Shown in pieces: positions 1 through 8,806 of a DNA stretch of 64,000 nt. The position numbers and the translations under genes were made by a program. Source of the DNA: an uncultured Ignavibacterium sp. (GTDB lineage: Bacteria; Bacteroidota; Ignavibacteria; Ignavibacteriales; Ignavibacteriaceae); NCBI GenBank assembly GCA_937942875.1, contig CALEBT010000011.1, positions 36,385 through 100,384 on the forward strand, given 5' to 3'. A model generated the notes under the pieces. The model saw only the letters and a list, made by a program, of their open reading frames with translations, was not told the DNA's origin and ran no database searches. The first letter of the stretch is position 1, and every line of letters starts with the position of its first letter.

Positions 1-474
1 GAACTGATCATAAATTATTTTATTTCCATTTTCATCAACAACTTCTTTCGGTATTGGAATAGGTCTTAATCCTTTTGCAAGAAGTTCAAATTTTTGAGTG
101 TGAACGGAGATTTCACCAGTTTTAGTTTTGAATACAAAACCTACTACTCCGATAATATCTCCAATATCTAAAAGTCTGAAAATATCATAACTATCTCCCA
201 ACTCATCTTTCTTCAGATAAATCTGAATTCTTCCTTTATGGTCCTGAATATGTGCAAAGGATGCCTTACCCATTCTTCTGATAGCCATAATACGCCCAGC
301 AATACTAACTGTCTGGTTTTCAAGATTTCCGAAATTGGATTTGATAGTCTCAGAGTCAGAATTGACATCAAACTCATATGCAAACGGATTTATACCTCTT
401 GATTTAAGTTCTTCTAATTCTTCAAATCTTCTTTTTATCAAATCATTTATATCATCAAACGGCAAATTATCCAT
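1..474 (-). CDS. lysS: Lysine-tRNA ligase, N-terminal part (runs off window)
   Basis: Only the first 158 codons are present; the rest lies before position 1. The start ATG reads from 474, 3 bases after the stop of the upstream carboxypeptidase gene, so the two are probably co-transcribed. The translation begins [20 protein letters not shown] and continues with the N-terminal helix and OB-fold anticodon-binding domain of class II lysyl-tRNA synthetases, including [21 protein letters not shown] and a [17 protein letters not shown] stretch. The enzyme charges tRNA-Lys in the cytoplasm. The catalytic domain cannot be seen, so the family call rests on the OB-fold part. Confidence 0.9.
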   Translation of the reverse strand, partial: MDNLPFDDINDLIKRRFEELEELKSRGINPFAYEFDVNSDSETIKSNFGNLENQTVSIAGRIMAIRRMGKASFAHIQDHKGRIQIYLKKDELGDSYDIFRLLDIGDIIGVVGFVFKTKTGEISVHTQKFELLAKGLRPIPIPKEVVDENGNKIIYDQF

Positions 475-477
475 TAA

Positions 478-1989
478 TTATTCCTTTCTACTTATACTTG
501 CAATTAAGTTACAAATATTATCCTGCAAATTTTCAACAAGCTTTACAGGTACATTAAAATTATTTACTAATATGCTGAATGCAATATCTTCATTATCCTG
601 AGTTTTTGCATATCCACTTAAATTTCTTGCAAAAGAAATAAAACCAGTTTTAGCTCTTACTTTGTATTCCGCGACAGAATTTTTCATTCTTCGAGAAAGG
701 GTTCCATCAATACCCGCAATCGGTAATGAATTAACGAAGAAAGGAAAATTCTTCGACTTATACATTACTTCAAGTAATTTTATAATCTGATTAGGTGTTA
801 CTTTGTTTAATGGTGATAATCCACTACCATCGTACATTAAAATATGCTCCGGGTTTAGTCCTACTAAAGAATACCATTCTTCACAGGCATTAACTCCATT
901 TTCAATACTGCCAAAACCTTTTTTCTCTGCTCCTAATCCTCGCAAAAGCTGTTCAGCATAAAAATTTTGCGAGCCTTTGTTGATAACTTTGATTATTTCA
1001 TATAGATAAGGAGATGGATAATTAAAAAGATGAATTGCACTATCGTAATCAATGCTTTTATTATAATCATCAATATCTACAGCATATCCTATAACTTTAA
1101 TCCCTCTTGATTCCAGTCTGTTTTTAAAGACATTTAAAAAGAAATAAGTTGGATTATAAACTGAAGCATAAGTTTTCAATGTATCACTTGTTCTGCTAAA
1201 AGTTCCAAAAACCTTGATTTTATTAGAATTTGGTTCTCTGAAAATATCAATGTTAGTTGCAGCCTCACCTGGCGAGACCGGTATAACTTCGTTGATGATA
1301 ATTATACCTCTGATTTCAGGTGTGTGCCGAACAATAACAGAGTCGAGTTCTTTATTGTAAAATAAAGTTATATCAACACAGTTATCATTAAAAGATAATG
1401 CTCCGGAAGGTGCAGCATACCAATAACTCTCATAATCTCTTGACCATCCAATTCCATAATTATTGTCATCAAAAAGATTATCATCGCCCACAATATTTCC
1501 CCTGATACTCGTAATTCCCAAATCAATTAACGAATCAACCCAGTTATCAAATGCTTTGAAAATGTTTCCATCATAAAATCTTCCAGAGAAAGTAGGGTCT
1601 CCGCTACCTTTAATTACCAAATCACCATATATAGTAGAATAACTAATTTCTCCATTTACATAAAGGCTGGTAATAAATCTGTATTTACTGCCTAATATTT
1701 CCAAACCTGCAGCAGTTGTGAATAATTTCATATTTGAAGCAGGAACGAATAATTTATTTTCATTCGTTGAATAAAGGACTTCACCATTTTGAAGTGATTT
1801 TACGACTAATCCGATGTTAGCAGTCAGGAAATTCTTATCCTGAACTAACTTATTAGTTTCTTTTTTGAATTCTGAAACGGAATAAGTTTTTATTTTCTGC
1901 GTAGTGTCAGGTTGAATAACTCTGATAGTATCCTGAGCAAAAACAGTAAAAGAAATTGATATTATAAAAAAAGAAATGAGTTTATTCAT
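478..1989 (-). CDS. dacB: D-alanyl-D-alanine carboxypeptidase/endopeptidase, PBP4 type (peptidase S13)
   Basis: A 503-residue periplasmic penicillin-binding protein with a signal peptide at residues 1-18 (cut after VFAQ). The three active-site motifs of family S13 are present in order: SxxK as SNMK with nucleophile Ser85, the SGLS form of SxN in YDGSGLSPLN, and KTG in RAKTGFISFARN near the C-terminus. Family enzymes remove the terminal D-Ala from peptidoglycan stem peptides and cut cross-links. The start overlaps the stop of the pseudouridine synthase by 8 bases and lysS follows 3 bases after its stop, so it sits inside an operon of unrelated functions. Length fits S13 enzymes with the usual domain inserted between the first two motifs. 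Confidence 0.93.
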   Translation of the reverse strand: MNKLISFFIISISFTVFAQDTIRVIQPDTTQKIKTYSVSEFKKETNKLVQDKNFLTANIGLVVKSLQNGEVLYSTNENKLFVPASNMKLFTTAAGLEILGSKYRFITSLYVNGEISYSTIYGDLVIKGSGDPTFSGRFYDGNIFKAFDNWVDSLIDLGITSIRGNIVGDDNLFDDNNYGIGWSRDYESYWYAAPSGALSFNDNCVDITLFYNKELDSVIVRHTPEIRGIIIINEVIPVSPGEAATNIDIFREPNSNKIKVFGTFSRTSDTLKTYASVYNPTYFFLNVFKNRLESRGIKVIGYAVDIDDYNKSIDYDSAIHLFNYPSPYLYEIIKVINKGSQNFYAEQLLRGLGAEKKGFGSIENGVNACEEWYSLVGLNPEHILMYDGSGLSPLNKVTPNQIIKLLEVMYKSKNFPFFVNSLPIAGIDGTLSRRMKNSVAEYKVRAKTGFISFARNLSGYAKTQDNEDIAFSILVNNFNVPVKLVENLQDNICNLIASISRKE

Positions 1990-2695
1990 ATAATGATTTT
2001 ACTTTTCGGACTTCATTTTCTGTAACATATCTATAAGTGCCAATCGGAATATCATCTCTGAATATTGAAAAACTTTCTCTATGAAGTTTAATAACTCTAT
2101 ATCCGATTTTTTGAAACATATTCTTTACAAAGTGATTTCTTCCTTCTATACACTCAACAAAAAAATTAGTCCTATCTGATTTCGAAACCGGAGAAATTTT
2201 CTCGAATCTTGCTTTTTTGTTATCTAAATTTATTCCTCGTTCAAGTTGTTTCAAAATATCTAAATCGGCTTCTTTGTTTAATCTCACTTTGTAAACTCTT
2301 GGTATTTTATTTTTTGGATGAAGTAATAAATTTGCAAAATCACCATCATTAGTTAATAAAAGAACTCCGGTAGTATCGTAATCCAAACGACCAACAGGAT
2401 AAATTCTTTGTTTAATTTTGATTAAATCTAAAACAGTCTTTCTGTTTTTTTCATCACTTGTTGTTGAAACGTAACCGGAAGGTTTATTTAATAAAATATA
2501 AATTTTTGTTTTTAGCTTAAGAACTTCACCATCAACTTCAACAACATCATTATCAAGGTCAACAAGTGTAGAAAAAGATTCAACAGTTTTGTTATTGATT
2601 GTAACTCTTTTCTGACCAATTAGTTCCTCTGCTTTTCGTCTGGAGCAGAAACCACAATCCGAGATAGCTTTATTAATTCTTATTTTCTGAGCCAT
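1982..2695 (-). CDS. rluB: rRNA pseudouridine synthase, RluB/RsuA family
   Basis: Starts with an S4 RNA-binding domain (INKAISDCGFCSRRKAEELI) followed by the RsuA/RluB catalytic domain with the signature VGRLDYDTTGVLLLTNDG, in which the Asp of RLD is the catalytic residue. It isomerises a uridine in ribosomal RNA. I start it at the ATG at 2695 (MAQKIRINKA), as in homologues. The frame can be extended seven codons to a TTG at 2716, but that only lengthens the overlap with scpB. It overlaps the 3' end of scpB by 23 bases; scpAB next to an RluB-type gene is a common bacterial arrangement. RluB versus another RsuA-like subgroup cannot be settled from sequence alone. Confidence 0.9.
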   Translation of the reverse strand: MAQKIRINKAISDCGFCSRRKAEELIGQKRVTINNKTVESFSTLVDLDNDVVEVDGEVLKLKTKIYILLNKPSGYVSTTSDEKNRKTVLDLIKIKQRIYPVGRLDYDTTGVLLLTNDGDFANLLLHPKNKIPRVYKVRLNKEADLDILKQLERGINLDNKKARFEKISPVSKSDRTNFFVECIEGRNHFVKNMFQKIGYRVIKLHRESFSIFRDDIPIGTYRYVTENEVRKVKSLYE

Positions 2696-3320
2696 TCTCT
2701 TGATCTTCTTTCTCAACTAATTCTTCAATTGCATTCATCATAATTCGGTTTTTCTGTTCAATAAAATCTTCGTCCTGCATAATTTCTTCAATTTCTCTTG
2801 GTTTGGGTAGATCTTTGATATTGCTTAATCCAAAATAGATTAAAAATTCTTTTGTTGTTGAATAAAGTAAAGGTCTTCCAATAGTTTCTGCTCTGCCGCT
2901 GATGGTTATAAGCTTTTTATCTAGTAAAGAAGCTATAATGTAATCAGAATTAACTCCACGAATTGACTCGATTTCAGGTTTAGTAATGGGCTGTTTATAA
3001 GCTATTATAGCAAGAGTTTCTAATGCAGCCTGACTTAATCTTCGTTTTGATTTTTCATTTGATAAAAAGCCAAGATATTTGGAATATTCTTCTTTTGTTG
3101 CAAAAAGATATCCGCCGGCAATATTAACTATTCTAATTGATCGACCAGAATCTGAATATTCAGTATTTAATTCAGCAATTATGTCAGAAACATTTTGATT
3201 GCTTATTTCTGCATCTTCTCCATCTATACCTTTGATTGTTCTGATAATTTCAGAATCGCTTAAAGGTTCATCAGATGAAAATATTAGTGCTTCGATAACA
3301 CTTTTATAAAAATTACTCAT
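2673..3320 (-). CDS. scpB: Segregation and condensation protein B
   Basis: A 215-residue protein with the two winged-helix domains of ScpB; the signatures IEALIFSSDEPLS near the start and SQAALETLAIIAYKQPITKPEIE in the second domain are easy to recognise. ScpB binds ScpA and the SMC ATPase and helps compact and segregate the chromosome. Its start shares one base with the scpA stop, which fits translational coupling of the two subunits. The acidic C-terminal tail (about residues 180-215) overlaps the next gene. Confidence 0.95.
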   Translation of the reverse strand: MSNFYKSVIEALIFSSDEPLSDSEIIRTIKGIDGEDAEISNQNVSDIIAELNTEYSDSGRSIRIVNIAGGYLFATKEEYSKYLGFLSNEKSKRRLSQAALETLAIIAYKQPITKPEIESIRGVNSDYIIASLLDKKLITISGRAETIGRPLLYSTTKEFLIYFGLSNIKDLPKPREIEEIMQDEDFIEQKNRIMMNAIEELVEKEDQENGSENKN

Positions 3321-4030
3321 TATGTTTTAATTATTAGAAAATCGTTATAATTATCAGACGACTGAATTTTTATTCTTTTTGATTTAACTAATTCAAGAAT
3401 GGCAATAAAAGTAACAACTACTATAATTTTTTGTTTTATTCCTTCAATAAGCGATATAAAATGTATCTGATGAATATCTTCCAATTTCTTAAAGATAAAA
3501 TCAATCTGCTCAGAAATTGACACACTAATTTTTTTAACCTGATGAACAGGTTTATTTTTTATTCCTTCAATAACTCTCTTAAAAACTTTTGCTAAATCAT
3601 AAACAGAAACATTTCCTAAAAGAGTTTCAAAATCATCAGGTGGATTACTAACATCCTGTGAAAAATTACCTCTGAAACTTATCTTTCTTTGAGCTGATTC
3701 AAAGAAAGAAAGCTCTTCAGACATTTCTTTATATCTCTTATATTCCAACAATGCTTTAACTAAATCAGCTCGCGGATCAATTACCTCACCTTTCTCATCA
3801 TATTCCTTAGGAAGTAACATTCTGGCTTTAATGTGCATAAGTGTAGAAGCCATCAGAATAAATTCGCCTGCGGTTTCAAGGTCAAGGAATTTTATAAGAT
3901 TCACATAATCCAAAAATTCTTTTGTGATTTTTGAAATAGGAATATCATAAATATTTATTTCATCTCTTTTTATAAAAAAGAGTAATAAATCAAGCGGACC
4001 TTCAAAATGTTCTAATTTAATTTTATACAT
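3320..4030 (-). CDS. scpA: Segregation and condensation protein A
   Basis: A 236-residue kleisin. The N-terminus YKIKLEHFEGPLDLLLFFIK is the typical ScpA opening, followed by the helix EFILMASTLMHIKARMLLP. The C-terminal part (about 170-236) is the winged-helix segment that contacts the SMC head, including TFIAILELVKSKRIKI. With ScpB it bridges SMC heads in the bacterial condensin complex. The start ATG touches the stop of trpS, so trpS, scpA and scpB are translated from one message. I see nothing unusual in length or motifs. Confidence 0.95.
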   Translation of the reverse strand: MYKIKLEHFEGPLDLLLFFIKRDEINIYDIPISKITKEFLDYVNLIKFLDLETAGEFILMASTLMHIKARMLLPKEYDEKGEVIDPRADLVKALLEYKRYKEMSEELSFFESAQRKISFRGNFSQDVSNPPDDFETLLGNVSVYDLAKVFKRVIEGIKNKPVHQVKKISVSISEQIDFIFKKLEDIHQIHFISLIEGIKQKIIVVVTFIAILELVKSKRIKIQSSDNYNDFLIIKT

Positions 4031-5010
4031 CAGCCCAAATTCATTTTTTGATGAACTTCATTCATAGTTTCTTCAGCAGCAGATTTTGCGGCGATTTCAC
4101 CATTAGCCAAAATATCCAGAACTTCATTATAATGTTCTTCATAATAAGCCCTTTTTTCTCTCAGTGGTGAGAAAAATTCAGAGATTTTATCAGTGCATTT
4201 TAATTTACAATCTACACATCCTAAAGCACCGCTTTTACAATTATGATAAATTTCTTCAGTTTCCTGAAAATTAAATTTTTTATGATATGAATAAATCAAA
4301 CAAATGTCGGGATTACCGGGATCGCCTTTTCTTATCTTGTTTGGATCAGTCACCGCTTTACGAATCTTTGATTTAATTTCATCGGGACTATCAGATAATA
4401 AGATTGTGTTATTTAATGATTTACTCATTTTAGCATTACCATCCAAGCCCGGAAGCCTTGGAAAAGTAGTTAGCAGAGGCTCTGGTTCAGGAAAAACAAA
4501 TCCATATTGATTATTAAACCTTCTGGCAATCTCCCTTGAGATTTCTACGTGAGGCACCTGATCTTCACCAACAGGGACATAATTACCTTTATAAAGTAAA
4601 ATATCAGCAGTTTGAAGCACAGGATAACCAAGATGGCCATAAATCAAATTATCAAGATTTAAATCTCTAACCTGATCCTTTAGTGTTGGATTTCTCTCAA
4701 GTCTGTTAGAAGTAATAAGCATACTGAAAATTAAAAATAACTCAGCGTGCTGTTTTATCTTTGATTGACGAAACATCAAACATTTTTTTGGATCTAACCC
4801 GGCAGAAAGCCAATCAATTAACATTTGAACAGAATTATTATAAATATCTTTTGTGTTTAAATCTGTTGTCAAAACGTGATAATCAGCAATAAGAAAATAA
4901 CAATCAAAATTATTTTGAAGCTGAACCCAGTTTTCCAAAGCACCAACATAATGACCAATATGTAATCTTCCTGTTGGTCGCATTCCACTTAAAATTCTCT
5001 TTTGACTCAT
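4030..5010 (-). CDS. trpS: Tryptophan-tRNA ligase with a probable Fe-S cysteine motif
   Basis: A 326-residue class I synthetase. The HIGH motif is GRLHIGHYVGAL (residues 15-25) and the KMSKS motif is AKMSKSLNN (193-201). The C-terminal anticodon-binding domain carries five cysteines at 237, 258, 265, 268 and 272, the first four spaced C-x20-C-x6-C-x2-C. This is very close to the C-x22-C-x6-C-x2-C motif that holds a 4Fe-4S cluster in the Thermotoga maritima enzyme. The cluster is an inference from spacing. The protein charges tRNA-Trp in the cytoplasm. Upstream is the HNH gene, 27 bases away. Confidence 0.95.
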   Translation of the reverse strand: MSQKRILSGMRPTGRLHIGHYVGALENWVQLQNNFDCYFLIADYHVLTTDLNTKDIYNNSVQMLIDWLSAGLDPKKCLMFRQSKIKQHAELFLIFSMLITSNRLERNPTLKDQVRDLNLDNLIYGHLGYPVLQTADILLYKGNYVPVGEDQVPHVEISREIARRFNNQYGFVFPEPEPLLTTFPRLPGLDGNAKMSKSLNNTILLSDSPDEIKSKIRKAVTDPNKIRKGDPGNPDICLIYSYHKKFNFQETEEIYHNCKSGALGCVDCKLKCTDKISEFFSPLREKRAYYEEHYNEVLDILANGEIAAKSAAEETMNEVHQKMNLG

Positions 5011-5037
5011 AAGATTTTGAAAAGGGTTATGTTTAAA

Positions 5038-5526
5038 TTAAGATAAATAAAGATAGGGTTTCCATTTTTCATCAATTTTGCTGACGATGTTTTTTATAAA
5101 GATTACGTGACTGGGTTTATATGGTCTTGTGAGTAATTTCATATTAGCTTCTTCAGGTGTTCTATCGCCCTTTAAATTGTTACATTTAGTGCAAGCCGTA
5201 ATAAGATTTTCCCAAGAATCACTACCACCTCTTGCTTTTGGGATAATATGATCAACTGTCAGCATAAGGTCTGATCTTCCACAATATGCACATTTATAAT
5301 TATCTCTTCTTAAAATATTCTTTCTTGTTAAAATTACTTTTTTATAGGGTACTTTAATAAACTTACTTATTCTTATAACACTTGGCCAGGGGAAATTCAT
5401 CTTTACCGTTCTGATAGACTTCTTTTCATCTTTATGAACTATCTCTGCTTTCCCTAAAAAAATTAATAACACTGCTTTTTTCAGAGTACAAATAGTAAGG
5501 GGTTCATAACTTTGATTAAGAACCAA
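5038..5526 (-). CDS. HNH endonuclease-family protein
   Basis: A 162-residue protein with a C-terminal HNH domain: a zinc knuckle CAYCG, then VDHIIPKARGG, then WENLITACTKCN, so both CxxC pairs and the HNH residues are present. The N-terminal VLNQSYEPLTICTLKKAV stretch is the conserved lead-in of this widespread chromosomal family, whose biological role is not settled. The start is unusual: no ATG exists in frame. The listed start is a TTG at 5526, but the family-typical residues seem to begin upstream (NAKVLVLNQ), so an ATT or similar rare start between 5529 and 5568 is possible. An AAGGAG lies at the end of the preceding gene. Confidence 0.82.
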   Translation of the reverse strand: MVLNQSYEPLTICTLKKAVLLIFLGKAEIVHKDEKKSIRTVKMNFPWPSVIRISKFIKVPYKKVILTRKNILRRDNYKCAYCGRSDLMLTVDHIIPKARGGSDSWENLITACTKCNNLKGDRTPEEANMKLLTRPYKPSHVIFIKNIVSKIDEKWKPYLYLS

Positions 5527-5574
5527 GACTTTAGCATTTAATTTTCCATTAATAGAAATTTTTCGTTCGAAGAT

Positions 5575-5766
5575 TTACTCCTTATTTTTATATTTACTGA
5601 TTAGTAAAGCTCTGATTATTATTCTTAAAATAAATACAAATATAGTTATGTATAAAAATATCTTGTAATACCCGGTGCTTACTGATTTTGTAAAAATTAG
5701 TATTGCAAAAACGGCGACTAATAAAATAGTTCCGTAATTAAAATATTTATACCATAATTGATTCAT
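5575..5766 (-). CDS. Small two-helix membrane protein, unknown
   Basis: A 63-residue protein with two hydrophobic segments, about residues 12-28 (TILLVAVFAILIF) and 35-55 (FLYITIFVFILRIIIRALL), and a basic tail KYKNKE. It lies between acpS and the HNH gene on the same strand and its stop is 48 bases before the HNH start. I do not recognise the family. The even hydrophobic pattern, the clean ATG and the AAGGAG at its end that could serve the next gene support it as a real gene. Confidence 0.6.
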   Translation of the reverse strand: MNQLWYKYFNYGTILLVAVFAILIFTKSVSTGYYKIFLYITIFVFILRIIIRALLISKYKNKE

Positions 5767-5830
5767 TTTTACCCTTAATGCTAACTTATCAATACATTTT
5801 TAGTATTGCAATGTATAAAATATTATAAAG

Positions 5831-6205
5831 TTAGATTTTATTTATAACTGCAAAGCAAACCACATAGTTCTCTGAGTGACTTATGGATAACTTAATTTCC
5901 TTATCATCTGACAGGTACTCTTTTAATTTTCCATAAGTTTTAACAATTGGTAATCCATTATTCTGATTGAATACTTCAATATTTTTCCAGCTTGCTATTT
6001 TCTGTTCAGCTTCGCTCAGAGCTTTATATATTGCTTCTTTGGCAGCAAATCTTGCCGCAAAATGCTGATATTTGTTTGCTTTATTGATACAGTAATCTAT
6101 TTCATTTTCCGTATAAATTTTATTAAGAAATCTTCTGTCAAATCTGTCTATGACACTTTTTATTCTATCAATTTCAATTATATCAACACCAATTCCTAAA
6201 ATCAT
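5831..6205 (-). CDS. acpS: Holo-[acyl-carrier-protein] synthase
   Basis: A 124-residue enzyme that transfers 4'-phosphopantetheine from coenzyme A to the serine of acyl carrier protein. The N-terminus MILGIGVDIIEIDRI has the metal-binding Asp8, and FAARFAAKEAIYKALS has the second metal ligand Glu57 and the catalytic Lys. Length matches the single-domain AcpS family. Its ATG lies one base after the ggt stop at 6207, so ggt and acpS share a transcript although their functions are unrelated. Confidence 0.95.
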   Translation of the reverse strand: MILGIGVDIIEIDRIKSVIDRFDRRFLNKIYTENEIDYCINKANKYQHFAARFAAKEAIYKALSEAEQKIASWKNIEVFNQNNGLPIVKTYGKLKEYLSDDKEIKLSISHSENYVVCFAVINKI

Positions 6206-6206
6206 A

Positions 6207-7889
6207 TTAGTAGCCTACAGCTCCTCCATAACCTCTCGGATCAGTAGCTCCGAATAACATTCCATTTTCAATTGCAATAGCTTCAACTCTGCCAAGAGTT
6301 CGTAATTCACCTAAAATGTGATTCCTTTTTATTAAATTTTCCTTTACATCATTTAGAATCGCCCTGTTTTCATAGTCAATTCTATCAGGTAACCATTGAT
6401 GATGAATTCTTGGTGAATTAACTGCTGCCTGTACCTGCATTCCAAAAATCAGATAATTCATAATAACCTGAAGGACTGCAGTTGGAATTGTTGAGCCGCC
6501 CGGAGAGCCTAGTATTAGTATTGGCTTTTCATCTTTAAGTATAATTGTTGGAGTCATAGAACTCAACATTCTCTTACCCGGTTCAATTTTATTTGCCTCG
6601 CTACCAGTCAATCCAAATTGATTTGGTTCTCCTGGTTTAGCACTGAAATCATCCATCTCATTGTTTAACAAAAATCCTGCTCCCTCAACTACAACTTTGG
6701 CACCGTATGAAGAATTAATTGTAGTGGTTACACTAACAGCATTACCAAATTTATCAACAACTGAGTAATGAGTTGTCTCTTGACTTTCATCATATTTTGG
6801 AAACTCACCTGGAGATATTTCTGATGATGGAGTAGCATTATAACCTATCTGTGTAAAAATTCTTTGAGAATAGTCTTTATTCAATAATTCAACCAATGGA
6901 ACAGGATAAAAATCTGAGTCTCCTAAATGCTTTGAGCGATCAGCATAAGCATATTTGAAAGTTTCTACCAATTTATGAATATATTCCGAACTATTCCATT
7001 CATCTTTATTAAATTCAAAATTTTCAAGCACATTTAAAGACTGAAGAAGAATTACTCCACCTCCGCTTGGAGGTCCCATAGTAATAACTTTATAACCTTT
7101 AAAGGTAGAAATAATTGGATCTCTTTCAACGGCTTTATAATTTTCTAAATCTTCATAAGTGATTAAACCACCTGTATTTCGCATCTGATTAACAATTTTA
7201 TCAGCTACTTTACCTTTGTAAAAACCATCTCTCCCTTTAGCAGAAATTAATTTCAAAGTTTTGGCTAAATCTTTTTGAACAAATTTATCTCCTTCTTCGA
7301 AAGGTTTGCCATTTTTAGTAAAAATTTTCATTGATGATGGATATTTCATAAAGTCTGAATAAAAAGCATTTATGGAATGTACCAGTTTGTAATCGAGGAT
7401 AAAACCCTTTTCTGCTAATTTAATTGCCGGTTTGATAACGTCTTTAAGCGGCAACGTTCCATATTTTTCAAGAGCATATGTTAAACCCGCAACACTTCCC
7501 GGAACACCTGAAGATATCTCACCTTCCTGACTTAAATTTGGCAAGAAATTTCCGTTTGAATCCAGATACATTGTTTCATTGGCATACATTGGGGCTTTTT
7601 CTCGATAATCTATCGAAGTATTTCTACCATCATTGAAATGGATAACCATAAAACCACCGCCACCAATATTCCCTGCTGCAGGATAGGTAACAGCTAAGGC
7701 AAATCCAACTGCTACTGCTGCATCTATAGCATTTCCTCCCTTTTTAAGTATTTGAATACCAACCTCAGATGCTATTTTACTGGCTGATACTACCATCCCA
7801 TTTTTCCCTCTTACCGGATCAGGATTCTGAGCAAAAGTTAATACTGAAACAAGAAGAGCAAAATGAATTCCCCTAAAAAATATACGCAT
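6207..7889 (-). CDS. ggt: Gamma-glutamyltransferase / glutathione hydrolase precursor
   Basis: A 560-residue Ntn-hydrolase with a signal peptide (about residues 1-20). The autocatalytic cleavage site is in QETTHYSVVD: Thr372 would become the N-terminal nucleophile of the small subunit. Other family marks are GNIGGGGFMVIHF, SGVPGSVAGL, LLNNEMDDFSAKPG and the oxyanion segment MLSSMTPTI. The enzyme acts in the periplasm on glutathione and other gamma-glutamyl compounds. The start overlaps the stop of the upstream MCE gene by 17 bases. Nothing looks damaged. Confidence 0.95.
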   Translation of the reverse strand: MRIFFRGIHFALLVSVLTFAQNPDPVRGKNGMVVSASKIASEVGIQILKKGGNAIDAAVAVGFALAVTYPAAGNIGGGGFMVIHFNDGRNTSIDYREKAPMYANETMYLDSNGNFLPNLSQEGEISSGVPGSVAGLTYALEKYGTLPLKDVIKPAIKLAEKGFILDYKLVHSINAFYSDFMKYPSSMKIFTKNGKPFEEGDKFVQKDLAKTLKLISAKGRDGFYKGKVADKIVNQMRNTGGLITYEDLENYKAVERDPIISTFKGYKVITMGPPSGGGVILLQSLNVLENFEFNKDEWNSSEYIHKLVETFKYAYADRSKHLGDSDFYPVPLVELLNKDYSQRIFTQIGYNATPSSEISPGEFPKYDESQETTHYSVVDKFGNAVSVTTTINSSYGAKVVVEGAGFLLNNEMDDFSAKPGEPNQFGLTGSEANKIEPGKRMLSSMTPTIILKDEKPILILGSPGGSTIPTAVLQVIMNYLIFGMQVQAAVNSPRIHHQWLPDRIDYENRAILNDVKENLIKRNHILGELRTLGRVEAIAIENGMLFGATDPRGYGGAVGY

Positions 7890-8781
7890 CTACTTTTATC
7901 CCTTTTGAGTTTAATTGATCTACCAAAATCTTTGTTAAAGTTTCAAGTTGTTTTATTGATGATTTTAAGTTTCCAAGCAACTCATCATCATAAAGTATTT
8001 TACCTAAATTATTTTCACGTTTATTAATCTCATCAGTGAAAGAATTTATTTTCTGTACCAAATCTTTTGTTTCTTTACTAAGAACATTAAAATTGTTTAT
8101 AAGTTCTTCAACTGACTCTCTGTTATCTTTAATCAGATTATTTGTATTTTCTGTTAATTCGACAGCATTTTGAGTCAATTTATTTATATCTGCTCTATTT
8201 TCTGAAATGACATTATTCATCTGATTTGATAAATCATTCATATTGTTCACAAGAATTTTCAATTCCTTAATAAAACTTTCATCCGATACCATTTTATTCA
8301 ATGATGACAAAACTGTTTTGACATCTTTTAGGACAGTAACAAGATCATCCTGTACTGAACCAAGTAAAGCCATAACTGAAGGAATATCTGCTTGGAATAC
8401 TCCGGTTTGAATTTTACTGAAGTCAATCTCATTTTCAGAAAATCCGGGTTCAATATCTACTTTTTTACCACCCATTAAATCAAGCATTACTATTGAGAAT
8501 TTTGCGTCCTCTTTAATTTTTACATCGTTGTCAATTGCAGCTTCAACAATTAAATCATTATTTCTAATAATTATATCATTGACATAACCTTTGCGAAAGC
8601 CGTTTATAGTTACCGGATCTCCGATTTCCAATCCAGAAACATTTTTGAATTTTATCTTGATAAAATTTTCGGAACTCCGTATTGATAAATTTTTAGCCCA
8701 ACCAAAAATCCAAAGGAAAAGTATTATTCCAATAATAACTGTTAAACCCACCTTAATTTCTGTTTTACGTTGTTCTTTCAT
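7873..8781 (-). CDS. MCE/MlaD-family membrane-anchored lipid transport protein
   Basis: A 302-residue protein with one N-terminal membrane helix (about 13-30, GLTVIIGIILFLWIFGWA), then an MCE domain (about 35-125; SGLEIGDPVTINGFRKGYV is the recognisable core) and a long coiled-coil-prone tail rich in Asn, Leu and Glu (about 130-290). MCE proteins form periplasmic rings or tubes that carry lipids between the two membranes, with an ABC permease and ATPase. No permease or ATPase gene is next to it here; the neighbour upstream is a CNNM-type protein, the one downstream ggt. The substrate cannot be told from sequence. Confidence 0.88.
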   Translation of the reverse strand: MKEQRKTEIKVGLTVIIGIILFLWIFGWAKNLSIRSSENFIKIKFKNVSGLEIGDPVTINGFRKGYVNDIIIRNNDLIVEAAIDNDVKIKEDAKFSIVMLDLMGGKKVDIEPGFSENEIDFSKIQTGVFQADIPSVMALLGSVQDDLVTVLKDVKTVLSSLNKMVSDESFIKELKILVNNMNDLSNQMNNVISENRADINKLTQNAVELTENTNNLIKDNRESVEELINNFNVLSKETKDLVQKINSFTDEINKRENNLGKILYDDELLGNLKSSIKQLETLTKILVDQLNSKGIKVDAYIF

Positions 8782-8806
8782 AATATTCTCAATCTATTAC
8801 CTAAAT

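Noticed and set aside
5038-5526. HNH gene as part of a homing or restriction element
   Set aside because: It lacks an intron, methyltransferase or repeats nearby, and the family with VLNQSYEPL is a common single chromosomal gene.
5792-5816. 7-base inverted repeat ATACATT...AATGTAT after acpS
   Set aside because: Short arms with a long loop in very AT-rich sequence and no T-run; it could arise by chance.
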